Of a stretch of 7,616 nt of DNA, positions 5,912 to 7,616 are shown one piece after another. The DNA comes from JBFKPQ01 sp041628225 (lineage in GTDB: Bacteria; Actinomycetota; Acidimicrobiia; Spongiisociales; JAENVV01): positions 1 to 7,616 of the forward strand of contig JBFKPQ010000109.1 in assembly GCA_041628225.1 (NCBI GenBank), given 5' to 3'. Both the position numbers and the translations under genes were made by a program. Position 1 is the first letter of the stretch, and each line of letters begins with the position of its first letter. The notes below the pieces were generated by a model, which did no database searches, had not been told where the DNA came from, and was given only the letters and a program-made list of their open reading frames with translations.

Positions 5912-6484
5912 ATGAGCGGAGTGACCATCGACATTCACCCCGTGACTCCCGCTCGACGCGGCGATCTGCTCGAACTGTTCGGCCACAACGGCGCCTACGC
6001 CAACTGCTGGTGCGCGTGGTTCCTGCTGACGGGCCGCGAGTTCGACGACGCCACACCCGCCGAACGCCGAACCGTGTTGCTGGACCGGGTCGACGGTGGA
6101 CGCGTACCGGGCCTGCTCGCCTACGTCGATGGTGAGCCGATCGGGTGGTGCGCCGTCGGTCCCCGAGACGATTATCGGCGGATGAACACGCCGCGCGCCC
6201 GTACGTACGCCCCGCTCGACGACCGACCGGCCTGGGTGATCAATTGCTTCTACATCGACCGTTCACACCGTCGTTCGGGCGTCGCCACCGCCCTCTTGGA
6301 TGCCGCCGTCGGGTTCGCTCGTACCGAAGGGGCGGAACGGGTCGAGGGCTATCCGATCGACCCGGCGTTGACGACGACCAACGCGGCGGGCCTGTACCTG
6401 GGCACGCGTGCCATGTTCGAGGCGGCGGGATTCGATCTGGCCGCCCAGCGAGGCAAACGACCCGTGATGCGGCTGGAACTCTGA
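5912..6484 (+). CDS. GNAT-family N-acetyltransferase
   Basis: The protein has 190 residues and is predicted cytosolic. The N-terminal part carries the unusual NCWCAWF (31-37), seen in a recognisable subgroup of GNAT proteins, then PGLLAYVDGEPIGWCAVGPR (66-85). The acetyl-CoA pyrophosphate loop is RSHRRSGVATALLDAA (117-132), with the R-R-S-G-V-A element of motif A. A C-terminal MFEAAGF (168-174) followed by RPVMRLEL is typical of this subgroup's end. It should transfer an acetyl group from acetyl-CoA to an unknown amine. The ATG at 5912 has no visible ribosome-binding site. GTG at 5921 is an alternative start, but it has no usable spacing to an upstream purine stretch. It is complete, stands divergent from block A, and lies 77 bases before trpB2, with no evident functional link to it. 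Confidence 0.9.
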   Translation: MSGVTIDIHPVTPARRGDLLELFGHNGAYANCWCAWFLLTGREFDDATPAERRTVLLDRVDGGRVPGLLAYVDGEPIGWCAVGPRDDYRRMNTPRARTYAPLDDRPAWVINCFYIDRSHRRSGVATALLDAAVGFARTEGAERVEGYPIDPALTTTNAAGLYLGTRAMFEAAGFDLAAQRGKRPVMRLEL

Positions 6485-6561
6485 CGCGAAACTCCGCCGA
6501 TCCACGGGGGCAACCGGCGGACCGTCGGTAGGCTCCGCCGAGTCGACGAGAGGGAAGGCCG
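6485..6561 (+). promoter_or_regulatory. Leader region of trpB2 with two alternative GC hairpins
   Basis: These 77 bases lie between the GNAT stop and the TrpB2 start. The segment CGGCGGA (6515-6521) can pair with an identical TCCGCCG on either side: 6493-6499 (7 bp, 15-base loop) or 6534-6540 (7 bp, 12-base loop). The two structures exclude each other. The first could act as a GNAT terminator, though it has no T tract. TAGGCT (6529-6534) fits a TAnnnT -10 box, with transcription then starting about 20 bases before the ATG; no -35 element is clear. A purine-rich ribosome-binding stretch, AGAGGGAAGG, directly precedes the start. Confidence 0.35.
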
Positions 6562-7616
6562 ATGGCGGAATACACGAAGGTCACACTCGACGAGTCGGAG
6601 ATGCCCACCCAGTGGTACAACATCATCCCCGACCTGCCCGCTCCGCCGCCGCCGCCGCTGCATCCCGGCACCCACGAGCCGATCGGTCCCGACGATCTCG
6701 CGCCGCTGTTCCCGATGGCGCTCATCATGCAGGAGGTCAGCGAGGACCGGTTCATCGACATCCCCGGTGAGGTCCTCGACGTCTACCGCCTGTGGCGCCC
6801 GTCACCGTTGTATCGCGCCCGCCGCCTCGAGAAGCTGCTCGACACGCCCGCCAAGATCTTCTACAAGTACGAGGGCGTGAGCCCGGCCGGGTCGCACAAG
6901 CCGAATACGTCGGTGCCGCAGGCGTATTACAACGCCGCCGAGGGCGTCCGGAAGTTGACGACCGAGACCGGCGCCGGCCAGTGGGGTTCGGCGCTTGCGT
7001 TCGCCTGTGCGCAGTTCGGTTTGGAGTGCGAGGTGTGGCAGGTGGCCGCGTCGTTCACCCAGAAGCCGTACCGCAAAGCGATGATGGAGGTGTGGGGCGC
7101 AACGGTACATTCGTCGCCGTCCCAGAAGACGGAGGCGGGCCGCAAGGTCCTGTCCGAGGACCCGGACTCGCCGGGCAGCCTGGGCATCGCCATCTCGGAG
7201 GCGGTCGAAGCGGCCGCTCCGCACGCCGACGTGAAGTACGCCCTCGGTTCGGTGCTGAACCACGTGCTGATGCATCAGACGATCATCGGCGAGGAGGCGC
7301 TGCTGCAGTTTGCCAAGATCGGCGAGATGCCTGACGTGCTGGTGGGATGCACGGGTGGCGGCTCGAACTTCGGTGGCCTGTCGTTCCCGTTCTTGCGGGA
7401 GAAGCTGGCGGGCAAGATCGATCCGACGATCCGCTGCGTCGAACCGGCGGCGTGTCCGTCGTTGACGAAGGGCGAGTATCGCTACGACTTCGGCGACACG
7501 CTGGGGATGACGCCGCTGGTGAAGATGCACACGCTGGGCCACGACTTCATTCCGGACCCGATCCATGCCGGCGGTTTGCGCTATCACGGCATGTCGCCGC
7601 TGGTGTCGCACATCTA
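6562..7616 (+). CDS. trpB2: Tryptophan synthase beta chain-like protein, TrpB2 type (3' end cut)
   Basis: About 351 residues are present; the C-terminus (roughly 100 residues) lies beyond the right edge. The N-terminal extension (1-78) with LPAPPPPPLHPG and LAPLFP, followed by RPSPLYRARRLE (79-90), is characteristic of TrpB2 and absent from classical TrpB1. The PLP-binding lysine is K113 in GSHKPN, the catalytic glutamate E135 lies in ETGAGQWG (TrpB1 has GAGQHG), and the PLP phosphate loop is GGGSN (265-269). The enzyme joins indole or a related acceptor with serine to make tryptophan. TrpB2 often works without the TrpA partner, and no trpA or other trp gene is visible here, which fits a stand-alone indole-salvage role; phosphoserine use has been described for some relatives. 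The ATG at 6562 has a good AAGG ribosome-binding site, and the start is otherwise unambiguous. Confidence 0.94.
   Translation, partial: MAEYTKVTLDESEMPTQWYNIIPDLPAPPPPPLHPGTHEPIGPDDLAPLFPMALIMQEVSEDRFIDIPGEVLDVYRLWRPSPLYRARRLEKLLDTPAKIFYKYEGVSPAGSHKPNTSVPQAYYNAAEGVRKLTTETGAGQWGSALAFACAQFGLECEVWQVAASFTQKPYRKAMMEVWGATVHSSPSQKTEAGRKVLSEDPDSPGSLGIAISEAVEAAAPHADVKYALGSVLNHVLMHQTIIGEEALLQFAKIGEMPDVLVGCTGGGSNFGGLSFPFLREKLAGKIDPTIRCVEPAACPSLTKGEYRYDFGDTLGMTPLVKMHTLGHDFIPDPIHAGGLRYHGMSPLVSHI

Noticed and set aside
6802..7611. 269-codon minus-strand open frame opposite trpB2
   Set aside because: The plus strand encodes TrpB2 with its PLP lysine and glycine loop. The minus frame is arginine-rich with no domain.
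1..7616. Defence island, prophage, transposon or CRISPR
   Set aside because: No integrase, transposase, nuclease, toxin-antitoxin pair, terminal inverted repeat or spaced direct repeats were found on reading both strands. Gene content is metabolic and housekeeping-like.

Overview
The window is GC-rich, densely packed bacterial DNA. The gene set and style suggest an actinobacterium, possibly an acidimicrobial lineage; this placement is inference. Signs include GTG/TTG starts, many 4-base stop/start overlaps, TAnnnT-type -10 boxes, an ArsA/Get3-like ATPase with an HSP20-like tail next to a START-like protein and a ROK glucokinase, and a TrpB2-type tryptophan synthase. I see no mobile element, CRISPR array, tRNA, rRNA or phage gene. 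No interval longer than 300 bases lacks a gene.

Minus strand, read from right to left. Block A (5867 to 4142) encodes a double zinc-ribbon membrane protein, a 94-residue three-span membrane protein and a metallophosphoesterase. These are joined by an ATGA overlap and a 2-base gap. After 79 non-coding bases comes block B (4062 to 172). It encodes an SRPBCC/START-like lipid-binding protein, an ArsA/Get3-like ATPase, a 55-residue protein, a ROK-family sugar kinase, a DUF1232 protein and a short luciferase-like (LLM) protein. Every junction in block B is a 4- or 8-base overlap, so it is almost certainly one translationally coupled operon. After a further 45 bases a class I/II aminotransferase of the AlaC/DapL-like type starts and runs off the left edge.

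Plus strand. From 5912, divergent to block A across only 44 bases, lie a GNAT acetyltransferase (complete) and then a TrpB2-type tryptophan synthase beta chain that runs off the right edge.

The most interesting features are three. First, the tightly coupled SRPBCC-ArsA-small protein-ROK-DUF1232-LLM operon includes a 55-residue gene set exactly between two 4-base overlaps. Second, the hexamer TACCCT occurs on the minus strand only three times by eye, each time just upstream of the first gene of a transcription block, so it is probably the housekeeping -10 box. Third, two mutually exclusive GC hairpins lie ahead of trpB2. The individual families are known. Nothing here is a clear new defence or mobile system, and novelty, if any, lies in how these genes work together.
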